Shown here in pieces: positions 8,490 to 20,028 of a stretch of 64,000 bases of DNA. The notes beneath the pieces were generated by a model that was not told where the DNA came from, made no database searches, and saw only the letters and a program-made list of their open reading frames with translations. The DNA comes from Gigaspora margarita (Eukaryota; Glomeromycota; Glomeromycetes; Diversisporales; Gigasporaceae): contig WTPW01001143.1 in the NCBI GenBank assembly GCA_009809945.1, forward strand, positions 171,080 to 235,079. Direction: 5' to 3'. The position numbers were made by a program, and so were the translations under genes. Position 1 is the stretch's first letter. Each line of letters starts with the position of its first letter.

Positions 8490-8745
8490 ATAATTTTTTT
8501 GGTGCTGAACAAGTTTATTTAGAGCCAAAATTTATAATATATTAGTAAAATTTTGTATAATACAGAATTTTCTATATTTTAACTAATAAAAATATAGAAA
8601 ATTTTGTATAATACAGAATTTTCTTTATTTTAACTAATAAAAATATAGAAACTTTTGTACTATGCAAACATTTACTAATATATTATTAATTTGGGCTCTA
8701 AGTAAACTTATTCAGTACCAAAAAATATATTATTCTTGTAACAAT
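8490..8745. repeat. Palindromic repeat, family P copy 2 with internal duplication
   Basis: Same outer arms as copy 1 (GCTGAACAAGTTTATTTAG left, CTAAGTAAACTTATTCAG right). The central part, TTTTGTATAATACAGAATTTTC through ATATAGAA, is tandemly duplicated at about 8553-8600 and 8602-8650, so the palindrome has two cores. Non-coding. Confidence 0.65.
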
Positions 8746-10345
8746 TCAAGTTGCACTACAGTAAACAATCTAGAATACTGATAAAACATTGGATCTACAA
8801 AGAAAAATAACAATCGATATTAATCAAAATAGTAATTACAAATTAGTATGTACCTTGTATACATATTACAATTATTGATCGTGATCAAATATCGATATAT
8901 AAATAATGATGCACTATAATTGTGTAGGTATCATAAGTGAATTAGTTGTATATCGTATAATAAATATAGTCATAATTACAAAAGCTATACATTCAACTCT
9001 TTCTGATGATCCCTCGTACCAAAATTTTCAAGAAAACTGACCTACGAAGAACTCTATAGTTAGTATACTCAAATACAACAAAACTTCACCAAGCTGCTGT
9101 CAGGTACAAAGTCCATTCACTGTATGTCCTGTGCATGAAATAGAGATGAAATAGACTTGCAGACTTTTAAGTGAGGCACCTTGGCGGGCTTTGGTACTAT
9201 TGAGTAAAGAAGTAGTAGAGAATATCTGGAGCTTTGTCAAGCCCTATGAATATGAAAATAGAAGTAGAGACTTGGTTAAATATACTATTCTATATAGCAT
9301 AACTCCTACAAACTCCTTTTGTTTTGGTACCCTCTATGACGTCCCTTGGACTTTTCAAAATTTCAAAAAGTGGGCGATACAGCTAACCCCTCCAAAAGAT
9401 CAGCAGTATTTACTCCGTCCAAATCGGGAACGCGCCTACCATTTTGGAATCAAGTCACGAGTGAAATCGGGTTCTTTGAGATAAATAATGAATGACAGTG
9501 AGATGTTTTAGAGTAAAAGTCGAAATGAAATTTCTTTCTAGAATGTTCTATTAGGCGTGCTTTCCTTTCATTTATTTTCTTATATTTGTACATATAATAC
9601 TTAGGCGAGGCAATTCCTTGCGCAGTATTATATAATTTTTATTGTCGAGCATAGACGTAAATAGTGCTATCATAGCCATTTACTTTTTGCTCTCCTCTTT
9701 TTTCTTTCATTTTTATTTTTACTTTGTTGGTTTTTGCTTAGGTTGTGTAGTTTTTCTCTTTTTTTATACTTTCCTTTTATTTTCTATATATGTTTTCTTT
9801 TTTTAGTAGAATCCCGCTACTCATGAAGTTAGGAGAAGAGGGTTAAAAAGTAGGTGGTTATGATAGGCAGCAAACTCCAATCAGTGATTCAGAAATTTCA
9901 AACCTTATGAGGAAAAGGGTTTTACGATAAGAGAAATGTTTGATATAGCAGGTCACTTTTAAGGATCTTTATAACACCTGGGTGGGTCGCATTTTATATT
10001 TTAGCCAATATAAAGTAGGTATTCATTTTGTATGGGTGTTACATAATGATAAATAAAATGTGGCATGACTGCTGAATTAAAAAAAATATAGTCATAATTA
10101 TATAATTAAGTAAAGTAAATGTGCTTATATATATATAGCAAAACAATTATTTAATAAAAAGACTACTTCTCCTCTTCGCTAAGCTAAAAAAGAAATTCCT
10201 ATCTGTTATATTTTGTAGTAGCAAAAATAAATAGAAAGGTATACTATAGATCTGTAAAATTCACTAAGCCATGTTGCAAAATGATTTTAACAACTTTGTT
10301 GGACACTTTATATGAAATCAAGATTCTGTTAACTCTCAAATCATA
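8746..10345. other. Non-coding interval
   Basis: No gene recognised. A 97-codon frame at 9191-9484 would need a TTG start and resembles nothing known. There is a pyrimidine-rich stretch at 9690-9800. Probably old repeat debris. Confidence 0.4.
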
Positions 10346-10593
10346 TGGAGTGAGTCAATAGAAATCAAGCAAATTTTTTTTAGTAACTTTTTTAAAAAAT
10401 TTAATCAAAATAACTTAACAAAAACTTGATCAAATTTAATAAATTTTTTTTTAAATTAATTCTATAAGTTTATAAAATTAATTTAAAAAAAAAATTTATC
10501 AAATTTGATTAAATTTTTGTTATTTTATTTCTGTTCAAAGTTTCAAAAAAATTTTATTATAAAAAATTTGCTTGATTTCTATTGACTCACCCA
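10346..10593. mobile_element. TA-flanked MITE
   Basis: 248-bp element with inverted ends of more than 30 bp (GTGAGTCAATAGAAATCAAG left, its complement right). The interior is an A/T-rich near-palindrome. TA dinucleotides flank both ends (10344-10345 and 10594-10595), as expected for Tc1/mariner-type insertion. No coding capacity; it would depend on a transposase supplied in trans. Confidence 0.75.
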
Positions 10594-10631
10594 TATATAT
10601 ACTACAAGGACACAGAAAAAGAAAAAATATA

Positions 10632-11340
10632 ATGGAGGATCTACTATCTATACGTGAGTTTTTACAAGCAAAAGGATTATTAGTTCAGTTATCTATATTT
10701 GAAGGGAAAAGAAAATAAAAATGTTGTGACTTGGTTTCTCCAAGTTGAGTTATTATATAAAGCCCGAAAAATTGAAGGAGAAGAATGTCTTCAATATATT
10801 ATAACTGGCTTGAAAGATGCTATATTAAAGTGGCTCTTGAATAAAGTTCAGACCCACAAAACTAAGCAGCTATTTGAAACATGAATTGACTTTCTAAAAG
10901 AAATAAAAGAGGCATTCCAACCTCTATAGTACTGATAGTATTTGCAGAGACAGCTAAGAAATATCAAGCAAACCTTGATAGTGCTAAAGTATACTTTACA
11001 GTTTAGGAATATCCTTGGCAAGTAGAAAGTATGGATGAAGCTGATAAAATTTTATACTTTGTGAAAGGGTTAAAGGTATTCATGAAAGCAGAGATGAACT
11101 ACCAGTTCTCTGGAAGCTTGAAAAATGCTATTCATATGTGATATATGGTGCCAGTAGTGCAAGATACCAAGTTATGGTAAATGTTAAAAGTAGTACACCA
11201 AAATCTAATGATTCGGATAGTAATACTATAATACAAGTAGAACTTAATATAGCTGAAGCCAAAAAGTTTCAAGGAGCTAAAGAGTTTAAGAAATAAAAGA
11301 AGTTTAATTAGTATAATAATAATAATAATAATAATGATAA
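10632..11340 (+). pseudogene. Decayed Ty3/Gypsy gag
   Basis: Frames starting at ATG 10632 give Gag-like sequence: a helical region with WFLQVELLYKAR, then YIITGLKDA and WLLNKV, then EIKEAFQPL. Several stops and shifts break it (TGA after KQLFET at about 10883, multiple stops to 11150). It leads into a CCHC knuckle at 11369. Order and spacing match a Ty3/Gypsy gag; too damaged to be expressed. Confidence 0.6.
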
Positions 11341-11341
11341 T

Positions 11342-11803
11342 AAAAAGAAAGAGTACAGACAAAAAGGGTTGTGCTTTAGGTGCAGCCAAAAAGGTCACAT
11401 AGTGAAAATGTGCCCTATCAAATCTAAAGCAAATTTGGGATCTTTATTGAATTCTAATAATGATGCTGCACAAGCTAATGCAATTGAACCAAGAATTAAT
11501 GATGGAAGAAAGAAAAGGCTCTTGAGAATAAGAGGACAAATTGGTAAAAAAGAAGCCTTGATCTTGATTGATTCTAGTGCTTCAAAAGATTTCATTAATG
11601 AACAATTTGTGAAAAAACACCTTTTGATGATTAACAGAAAAATAGAGGAGAGGACAACAGTAGAACTAGCAAATGGAACACCATGTATATCAAGTAGATA
11701 TATGTTAAATGTGACAATTCAGATGTACTTTTGGCAAGAAAAAAGATCTCAGATAAAAGTTCTTCTGTTACAAAAGTATGATACAATACTTGGAAAGCCA
11801 TGA
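11342..11803 (+). pseudogene. Ty3/Gypsy nucleocapsid knuckle and aspartic protease
   Basis: One open frame carries the knuckle CFRCSQKGHIVKMC (exact CCHC spacing), a short linker, and a retropepsin domain with LILIDSSASKDFI. The family motif is D-S/T-G-A/S, so the catalytic-loop Gly is replaced by Ser. The end IKVLLLQKYDTILGKP matches the conserved C-terminal part of the fold. There is no ATG; it was read as part of a Gag-Pol frame. The Gly-to-Ser change and the broken flanks indicate a dead copy. Confidence 0.7.
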
Positions 11804-11849
11804 TTATATACCATAACCCGCAGATTAATTGGAAAAAGAATAAAATCTT

Positions 11850-12500
11850 AATATAAAATAAAGAAAGAATATATTAAATTAATCCAAATGCAGAAGGAAA
11901 ACAAATGTACAAAGTGGTATCAAGACAACAGATTGTTAAGGACATTAAGAAGAAGGCAAAGCTGTTCATAGTTCTATTCACAATAGAAGCAAAACTGGAA
12001 GAAGTAGAGAATTTAAAAATACTAGTATTTTTAACAAAGATAGTTGATAAGTATCAAGATGTTTTTCGAAGGACCTAGCAGACCAATTACTTCTACAGAG
12101 AAATATTGATCATGCAATTAACTTACAAAAAGATGTGGCACCACTATTTGGGCTATCTACATATTATCATTTTATAAGTTAAAGAAACTTAAGAGGCAGT
12201 TAACTAAAAATATAAAGAAAGAATAATTCATCCTAGTTCATCACTATATAGAGACCATTGCTATTTGTTTAAAAAAGGATGGTACTCTCTAGATGTGCAT
12301 AGACTGCAGAGCATTAAATAAAATTACAATTAAAAATTAATACCCATTTCCTTGTATTAATGATTTATTAGACCAACTTACAGAAGCAAAATATTTTAGT
12401 AAAAGTAATCTATATTCTGGGTATTACTAGTTACATATTAAAGAAGATGATGTTGAAAAAATGGCATTTCGAACATAGTATGGCCATTATGAATACTAAG
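11850..12500 (+). pseudogene. Truncated Ty3/Gypsy reverse transcriptase
   Basis: Fragments of the RT fingers and palm can be read in one direction with several in-frame stops: LKKDGTL, MCIDCRALNKITIKN, YPFPCINDLLDQL, AKYFSKSNLYSGYY, and FRT*YGHYEY at about 12465-12500. These are the conserved blocks before the catalytic YxDD. Homology ends abruptly at about 12500, where a repeat beginning GTTATAGGTCACCCACAG starts, so the rest of pol is missing here. An integrase fragment with matching orientation lies at 38718. Confidence 0.7.
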
Positions 12501-12502
12501 TA

Positions 12503-14050
12503 ATAGAAAAAATTTTGTTATAGGTCACCCACAGGTAGGCAGTTTAATTCTAAAAAAAATAAAAAATAAAAAAAAATAAAAAAATAAAGTAAAATTTAAT
12601 ATTATTGCATCTATTTGCTATTTTTTTATTTATCCAATTTAATAATTTTTATTTTAGTCAATCAATTTATCAAACTCATTTGGAGCATGATTTAATAATA
12701 AAAATCATGTGACCACAAAAACTCATGTTCTATTGGGTTCAGTTCGGCAAGCAGGATAGCATGCCTAATTATAACCAACCTATATGTAAAGATTAGGCCT
12801 GTATAAAATTTTTACTTTGGATAATTAACTGTATAACAAATTTAAAACCAGATAACAACTTGGTTAACTTAAATAATCTGATTAAACCTGGTCAACCTAG
12901 TTAAGATATCAAAAAATTTTTGTATTCTATAACATGGATCATATAATTAAAGATTAGACCTGTATAGGATTTTTTTGGATTACTGACCCATATTACAAAC
13001 GCAAAACTAGAGTTTATTTTAATGGCCTGAGCAGGGTTTAAAATTGGCTTGCACATACATGCACAGTGCAAGTAAATATTTTAATGTGCAAAAAAAATTT
13101 TAAAAAAAATGGGGTTGTGCATGTAAATTTTTTTAAATTTTCATAATAAACTTACTTTTGTTATACAAAATTGTTAATTTGTGCAAGTAAATTTTTTTTT
13201 GAATTTTAAACACTGGGCCTGAGTAACCCATTTAACCCAATTATAATGATAAAATTGGTTAAAGGTGCCAAATTTTTAAAATAATATAAAAATTTGAATT
13301 TGACTGCATAAGAATTAAATTTCATAATTTGGGCCACATTATTTATTTTGAATTATTGGCCAAAATTTGGCTATTTCAAAGGTTCTCAAAATTTAAATCA
13401 TATAAAATTAACTACCACGTGACCTGTAATCCAACAAAACTATTAAAGCATGCTAAAATATTGTTATCTAGGTTAACTGGTTAGCAAAATTGTTATCTGG
13501 TTAAAAGTACAGTCACCTTTCTCTAATCCAAATTTCTCTAAACTGAATACATTAAACTTTCTCTAAACCTAACAAAATCATCTAGAACATTTGTAAATTT
13601 TATTATAAAGTTCGGATAAGCTATATATAACCTTTTGAAAACTGAACTTTTCCAAAATTTTATATAGTAAAAAAAAGCAGTTCAGGCAGTTCAGATTAGA
13701 GAGTGTTAACTGTACTTATACAGGTCATCTCTATATGGGTGACACATGGGTTGACCCACAGATAACCTGTGGGTTGACCCACAGGTGACCTGCAGGTGAC
13801 ACGCAGATTGACCACTTGGGTAGGCAATAATTCAATCCAGGTCACCTACCCACCCGTGAGAGACCCAAGTGATTCTTACTCTGGGTCAAAACACTATACT
13901 GGTGCTATTGGATATCCTAACCTGGGTGACCCATGAGTGGATCACACAGATCACCCAGGTGAACACAAGGTAGTAGAAAAAATTTCACTACAGATCATCT
14001 GCAAGTGGTAACCTGGCTCACTCAGGTGATATAAAAAAATTTTATTAGTC
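12503..14050. repeat. Repeat family G (GGTCACCCAGGTGAC-rich)
   Basis: Non-coding block bounded by similar phrases in direct orientation: GTAATAGAAAAAATTTTG then GGTCACCCACAGG on the left (about 12506), and GTAGTAGAAAAAATTTCAC then GATCATCTGCAAG on the right (about 13970). Between them are many short GGTCACC/GGTGACC inverted motifs. Related sequence occurs at 38480-38715, 50975-51500 and 52640-52715. Probably a non-autonomous element family; type not recognised. Confidence 0.45.
13510..13712. mobile_element. TA-flanked pogo-like MITE
   Basis: About 203 bp. The ends read CAGTCACCTTTCTCTAATC on the left and, complemented, CAGTTAACACTCTCTAATC on the right, each preceded by TA. CAGT ends with TA duplication are typical of pogo/Tigger elements. 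A second inner phrase, TCTCTAAACTGAA, and its complement add to the inverted structure. Non-coding; it sits inside repeat block G. Confidence 0.65.
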
Positions 14051-14414
14051 TAATGCTAAAAAAAAAAAAAAAAAGTAAATTTCAAAAAAAGTGGGTTTAA
14101 AAAAAAATGAAAGGTTAAAAAAAGTTGGCTTAGGCAAAAAATTGAGAACTCTTTTTGACAATCATTTGTACAAAATGTTACAGAAAAGAAACAGCATTTA
14201 AAGCAAAATTCATATTAGAAAACAAGTACAGGTTGACTAAGCAAAGAAGTGTGTTACTAAAAATAAGCAGTAGTTTAGAATCTGCTCTAGACTCAATAAC
14301 ATAAACTTGTAGAGTCTTGTATAGTTTTTTACTTTTGGAAAATTTTTAACAAAATTTTTTGGGGAAATTAGTTTACCCCTGTCACAGATTGTTGGTAACT
14401 AATCATTTAATGTG

Positions 14415-14440
14415 TAAACAAACAAACAAACAAACAAATA
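14415..14440 (+). repeat. (AAAC)n microsatellite
   Basis: A run of six or so perfect AAAC units in the short gap before the LINE fragment. Confidence 0.85.
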
Positions 14441-14584
14441 TTAGACGATCAAGTAAACAAACAAAACATGTTCATAAAATTGATAAACAAACTATGTGCA
14501 CAAAAACGAAATTGAAACAGTAATACAGATTTTTCTAAAATCTTTTAGCACAAACTATATATACATATCTGTCCCAAAAATGAG

Positions 14585-16030
14585 TTGAAAATTAAATACC
14601 AAAACTTATTCTTTAAAGAACAAAAATCTAATCAATCTAGTGAAACATCTACAGGACAATCAAACCTTTTAGAAATCACTAATCTCCTACAGAATTTCAA
14701 ATCTATAAATCTTCCATATAGACAAATCAAGTTTAGTAGACTTCTTTTACAAATAGACTATAAAAAAATTCTTGCTATAATTGACATCTTCAACAACTTA
14801 GACTTGTCCTTACTTCCCTCTCCCTATCAACCCAAAATTAATATTCTCTCTTGTGAGATACATCTTATATATCATAGTATTAAAACCCCTTATTACCAAA
14901 ATCAACTAATTCAAATATACAACAATATCCTTAATCTAAATACAATTCACCTTAACTTTTTTACTGATGCTTCCATTAAAAATCTTCAATCCTCAAATAT
15001 CAAATCCGGTATAGGCTGGATTTGTGAAAATGACTTTTCTATCTACTTTAATGCAGCAATAAATCCTTCTCCAAACTCTTCTCGCTCTGAATTAATAGCA
15101 ACTATCCCTCTTTTACTTGCTATACCAAATAACTCTGTTATTACAATATATATTGATAACTTATCTGCAATCAAAAACCTAATCAACCCTCCTTCTTTTA
15201 AACTTATTCAATACAAAAACTGGGATATAATCTCAATTATTAACTCTATTAAATCTACAAAAAACATTTCTATTACTCCTATCAAAGTTGAATCACATTC
15301 AACTAGTTCTTTGCATAACCAAGCTGACCTGCTAGCAAAACAAGGCTCTGATAAACCTATAATAGAAATCTCCTATACATACTTCAAACTACCTACTCAC
15401 TTTTTATGGAACAATTATATAATAACACACAAAGCTCGCTCCTTTATCAAAGATATTATCAAAATTCAAGAACTAACATCTTGGTCATCTCTTAAATTTT
15501 TTAACAATTATACCTTAGATATAAACTGGAACCTAACTTTTAAAATACTTAAATCGCTAGAATACAACTCCTCTCTATACTTCTTCTATATCAAAATCCT
15601 AACAAACAACCCCCAACAATGCAAAACCTTAACATCCGCTACTCAAACCTATACACAACAAATCAATAGGGTAAATGCTTTTCAATTGAAGATACTCTCC
15701 ATATACTCCTATGTTCCAAAAATACTGAAAACATTCAACAATCGCTTACTAATATAATTAATAACACACTTCAACAATCCCAATTAATATCGATCTCAGA
15801 TATTACACTTCTTAATACCCTTTCATTACTATCAACTAACTCCACTAATACACAATACAACTTCCTTATACCTACCATTCTAGGTATATACTCCAAATTA
15901 ACATATCATAATACCAAAATTCTTCTAAAAAAACAAACTGAACTCTTTCTCACTAACTTCTCAAATAATCTTCTAAATTGGTTTTATCATATTATATGGT
16001 CTCAACGTAATATATTTCAACATCAATAGG
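14585..16030 (+). pseudogene. LINE ORF2 C-terminal part with RNase H domain
   Basis: 390-codon frame (14585-15757) followed by a +1-type shift near 15690 into a frame that runs to TAG at about 16030. The centre is a ribonuclease H domain: FFTDAS (first Asp), SRSELIA (Glu), IYIDNLSAI (Asp) and HNQADLLAKQ (last Asp). All four catalytic acids are present at normal spacing. The rest (WNNYIITHKARSF, later LLNWFYHIIWSQRN) matches the C-terminal region found after RNase H in fungal LINEs. No RT lies upstream, so the copy is 5'-truncated. Confidence 0.75.
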
Positions 16031-16545
16031 AAATAGCCCAGAATATTACAAAAAAAACCAAATGTACTAAAATAACTCTACCATCAAGCACTACTCAAGC
16101 AAATATATCAAGAACTCATATACAACCAATAAACCTACACTCTGCTATTGAAAAATGGTACTTACAAGGCTACCCCCTAACAATATGCTTTTTATAATGT
16201 TATGATTAACACCTTAGGTTCTCTCCAACCTATCCTAACTACATTTATTTTATTAGTTTAAATTAATAATAGTATAAAATAGGAAATAGGAGGTGTAATG
16301 TCACATTGGGTGCTCTGTAGCACAAATGTAGTTAGAAATCTTTACTATAGAATTTTTCTATAGCCATATCTCTTTACTTCAACTAGTTTTCTGGTTGGAG
16401 GAATTTGTCATCCTGGTCCAAGAACTTATCTGACCCTTCACCTATTTCTACTTGATTATTAATCTTAGGATTGATTTAAGGCTGCTGTAACAAAGTTTCT
16501 ACTATAACATTATATTAATAAAANAAAAAAAAAAAAAAAAAAAAA
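16031..16545 (+). mobile_element. LINE 3' tail ending in poly(A)
   Basis: The remainder of the LINE after its last coding frame: a short coding-like piece to about 16200, an untranslated part, then a run of more than 20 A (with one N) at about 16520-16545. A poly(A) end is the mark of target-primed reverse transcription. I could not fix a target-site duplication. Confidence 0.65.
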
Positions 16546-16569
16546 GAACAGAAATCGCAGAATCTCATT

Positions 16570-17034
16570 CTTTACAGAAACTAGTACTTTTTTTTTAGAT
16601 GAGTACAAGATAGTTTAAGATAATATTAAAGTTATTAACATTATTTTTTTTATAATTAAAAGATTATTTTAAGATTTAAAATCTAAAAATAATAATGTTA
16701 TTATGGTTTAATAATTATAAATTATTATAAGATAATTATATGATTATTGGTTAAGATTATTTTAAGATGTTTTTAAGATTTTACTAAGATTTTTTTAAGA
16801 TGATAATAAGATTATTTTAAGATTATTTTAAGATTACTGTAAGATTATTTTAAGATTATTTTAAGATTGTTTTAAGATTATTATAAGATAAGATTATTAT
16901 AAGATTATTTTAAGATTATTATAAGATTATTAGGAGTATTATAAGATTATTATAAGATNTAATTTTGATAATTTTATTATAATCTTTAAGATTATAATAA
17001 ATCAATGAAAAAAAATTAGGTAGTTTCTGTAAAG
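16570..17034. mobile_element. Short inverted-repeat element filled with AAGATTATTTT repeats
   Basis: The outer ends CTTTACAGAAACTAG (16570) and TAGTTTCTGTAAAG (17021-17034) are inverted copies. Most of the interior (about 16615-16980) is a degenerate tandem array of ten-base units AAGATTATTT or AAGATTATTA. Non-coding. It looks like a MITE in which a microsatellite has expanded. One N at 16959. Confidence 0.5.
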
Positions 17035-18440
17035 TTCTTAATGAGTTTAAAAGTAAATTACTTAAGAAAGACAAGCATATTGTGAAATTCCTAGAATTGG
17101 AAAAGATAGAAATTGTCTACATAATTAGACAATTGCTGGACACGTATGGATGGATAGAACCGAAAAAAGCAAGAGAAATATCAGTATAAGAGGAAGAAAG
17201 TCTATTTGTAGAAATGGAAATTGAAGACAATAAAACAAAAAAGGAAATTACCTTCAGTCTAGAAAATCTATACAGAAAAACACCTGAAGTAAATCACAAG
17301 GACACAGTATTGTCAAAAAAGGAGAAAATATTAGACTTAGAATGTGGCACCATGGACTATGGAACTGAAGAATTAGAAGAAATTTTGAAGAGAAAAGTTT
17401 CACAAAAGAAAAGACAGAGAGAGAAAATGTTAGAAGAAAAAGTAACAATTAACGGAATAACAAGGCTGATAGAGAAAAATTTCAAGAAAATGTTTTAATG
17501 AAAAAGAAAGTTGAACTAAATGAGCTAAAAGATGAAATGCATATCGACTACACAATTCAAAGCTTCAAGGAAGTTGACAGGCCAGACAATAAAGTGAAAT
17601 CTAATAAAGATAGTATGAGCCTATCACAAACAAAGATAGCTAAAGTTCATTCTAATGACAATGGTAGTTTTAATCAAAATCTATATATACAAAAAACCTC
17701 AAATTTGAGTACAAAAGTGAAGCCTAGAATCGAATTAACCTTATGGGAATTGCCAAGAAATACAAAAGCAGGAATGATAAGAAGATGTTTATCCCTTTCA
17801 AACTGGCACAAGTGAAGGAATATTGGAAGAAATAAAGCAGCCTATATTGAATTAGTTTTACATAACAAGACCAAAAGGAACTCTTAGAGAAAATGTGGGC
17901 AGTACACTTTGATCAAGGAAAGGTTGTTCATCTGACATATAGAAAATTTGATACAAACACATTAACACACAGGAGTGCTTATAAAGCAATCGTTAAAAAT
18001 GTACCAAAAGTAGCAGTGGAATCTGCTTTATTAAGACAAATAAAAAGGTTTAATGCAAAAGCGGATATATAACTGCAAATAGCAATAAAATCAAAAAGGT
18101 CTAGTCTAGTAAAAGTTTATTTTGAAACAGCAGAAGATCTGGAGGAGGCATTAAAGAGAATAGCAGACTACTATAGCACTAAATTGATATTGACAACTAA
18201 TATAGGAGCATCTGACAATAAAGGAAAGCAAGAACATATATATGTGTTCAAACATAAATAAGAATATAGTTCTAAAGAAATTTTTATATAAAGGAATGAA
18301 TATATTCTCAAGAAAAGGCCATTAATAGATATCAGCAATAAAATTATGAAAGAAATGATAACAGAAACAGTGGGAAACAGAAGAGGTTCAAGCAGAAATA
18401 TAGCTAAAAAATTAGATAAGATTTCAGAAACATGATTAGG
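17035..18440 (+). pseudogene. LINE ORF1 remnant
   Basis: Coding-like frames in sequence: 17040-17213, 17214-17498 (Lys/Glu-rich, 94 codons), 17498-17815 (105 codons; its ATG overlaps the previous stop TAA as TAATG), then fragments to about 18270. Readable pieces include LTLWELPRNTKAGMIRRCL, MWAVHFDQGKVVHLTYRKFD, and a domain ending LEEALKRIADYYSTKL. This is the order of the RNA-binding-type ORF1 of LINEs in this kind of genome. It has many stops and shifts. It is cut off from its ORF2 (from 32440) by the element at 18532-32142. Confidence 0.55.
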
Positions 18441-18526
18441 AACACCCTAATATAGGAATGTTGGAGAAAATCCTAAAAAGACTAACTAGAATAGAAGAAA
18501 GGTATGAAAGTATAGAGCAAGTACAA

Positions 18527-18531
18527 CCTGC
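18527..18531. repeat. Target-site duplication CCTGC, left copy
   Basis: CCTGC directly precedes the left terminal inverted repeat and recurs at 32143-32147 directly after the right one. The interrupted sequence on both sides is LINE, so this marks the insertion point. Confidence 0.75.
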
Positions 18532-19203
18532 AGTAGGGCGAAAATGAGAGTTCTAGGACAGAATTCTGGTAATGTATCCAGAAGAGGCTCCAAGCCTCTT
18601 TACAAACCTTTCTTGATATATTTAATCATATATCGAATTCAAGCTCTAAATTATGATAGAGCCAAATTCTGTTAATTTACTCTCCTTGCCTCTAAATTTG
18701 GGCTTCCAACATTAAGGAGTAAGTAGTCTTTGTTAACGTTCTGGCTATGTTTTTAAATCTAAATAAGATAGCAAAAAATTATGCTATTTTGCTTGCCCTT
18801 GAAATGAGCAGAGAGCACCGAGGACCGAAGTGTTCGAGTGTGCTTCTCTGCGGGCCCATTCAAGCCTAAAAAGCAGACTATTTTCTATGTTATCCTAGAA
18901 TTAATTCAAAAAGTGATTCATTACTATCTAGCAAAGGACAAAAAAAATGCTAAATCTTACCTCGCAGAGGTGAGATTTAGCTAATAAGGGTAAGACTTAT
19001 CCAATCAGAGGTGAGATTTAGCTATTAGAAGTGAGACTTATCTGATCAGAAGTGAGACTTATCCGATCAGAGGTGAGACTTATCTGATCAAAGGTGAGAC
19101 TTATCCGAGAGGAGACTTATCTAAGGTGAGACTTATTATACATATCTCAAAGTCTCATTGCCACGTCTCACCCATTAGCAATCAATAAGATCTAGCTTCT
19201 GAG
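18532..19203 (+). repeat. Left terminal inverted repeat (about 670 bp)
   Basis: Matches the complement of 31495-32142 along its length with scattered differences and small length changes. The outer part is non-repetitive. At 18960-19140 there is a subterminal array of about eight units of 20-25 bases built on GAGGTGAGACTTATC(C/T)GATCA. Its inner end is ATTAGCAATCAATAAGATCTAG.. through CTTCTGAG. Confidence 0.85.
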
Positions 19204-19522
19204 CTTTATCACGCAATTTATTATAATATTGCATAACATAATAGCCTCTGATATGCTCTGCACACCGGCCACAATCTGTAGCTGTAGGTTTACCACAATC
19301 AGTACAAGGATAGCACTTTTTACTTTTCCAATGATGCTGGCATCCTTTTGGATGAATACAAGCTTTACCACAAATCTTACCAGAGTTATGAAGATAATCA
19401 CAAATATAAGGATAGCACTTTTTACTTTTCCAATGATGCTGGCTTTCTTCTGAACAAATATAAGCTTTACTATAAATCTTACCAGAGTTATGAAAATAAT
19501 CACAAGTATAAAGATTCTTTAT
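19174..19522 (-). CDS. Cys-rich tandem-repeat protein
   Basis: This open frame of 115 codons between TAA and TAA gives a product with two copies of a unit of about 45 residues: CDYxHNSGKI, then an xC linker, then QHHWKSKKCYP. It ends in a cluster CTDCGK..DCGRCAEH and a helical tail (YYVMQYYNKLRDKAQKL). The Cys/His spacing suggests metal binding. There is no ATG near the start, so the N-terminus is uncertain or lost. The last residues lie inside the left terminal repeat. An alternative frame over the same bases (103 codons, start 19503) is Ile/Val-rich with the same duplication and is probably a shadow. Family not recognised. Confidence 0.5.
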
Positions 19523-19603
19523 TTACTATAAAATAAAAATTTTTAATGATAGTAGAAAATAATTAATTAAAGAAAAAAGTTTGTAAAGAAATTTTCTTTC
19601 ACA

Positions 19604-19984
19604 ATGAGCACATAAAAACTATTCACCGAAACCAAGCCCACATACAAAGAAGTCGAGCAAGCTTTAATTAATGTAATCAAAGCAGGCCTCTATTATAGAA
19701 AACCAAAAGACGGCAAGTTCATGCAAAACTATAAAGAAAGAATTAGTAAATTACGCCAGGCGGAAGACCCAGAAGAATATATACTAAAATTGGCTATGAC
19801 AATATTCCCCAATAAAAACAAATATAATAAAATTATGAATGACTACAAATCATGGTACGGGCGAGATCCAAAAATTCTTAATTCTATTATAGAACTATAT
19901 AAACTATATTACAAACTAGCCAAAGACCATTTCGTCAAAGAGGCTGAGATTGATAAAGAAGTAGAAGACTTTCTTAATTCATAA
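19604..19984 (+). CDS. Hypothetical small helical protein
   Basis: The frame begins ATG AGC ACA TAA, so codon 4 is a stop. The next 120 codons are open and coding-like: KLFTETKPTYKEVEQAL, then YYRKPKDGKFMQNY, and helical Lys/Glu-rich sequence ending in EVEDFLNS. CAA to TAA by one C-to-T change would explain the stop; otherwise translation starts at ATG 19721 and the product has 87 residues. It precedes the convergent integrase. No domain recognised. Confidence 0.45.
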
Positions 19985-20028
19985 GCAAGTAATAACAAAT
20001 ACCAACTTTAAATATTCTATGAATATTT

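Noticed and set aside
9191-9484. 97-codon plus-strand gene
   Set aside because: Needs a TTG start, has no recognisable motif and no supporting neighbour.
18955-19140. CRISPR-like array
   Set aside because: Units are directly adjacent without unique spacers, and the array lies in a terminal inverted repeat of a eukaryotic element.
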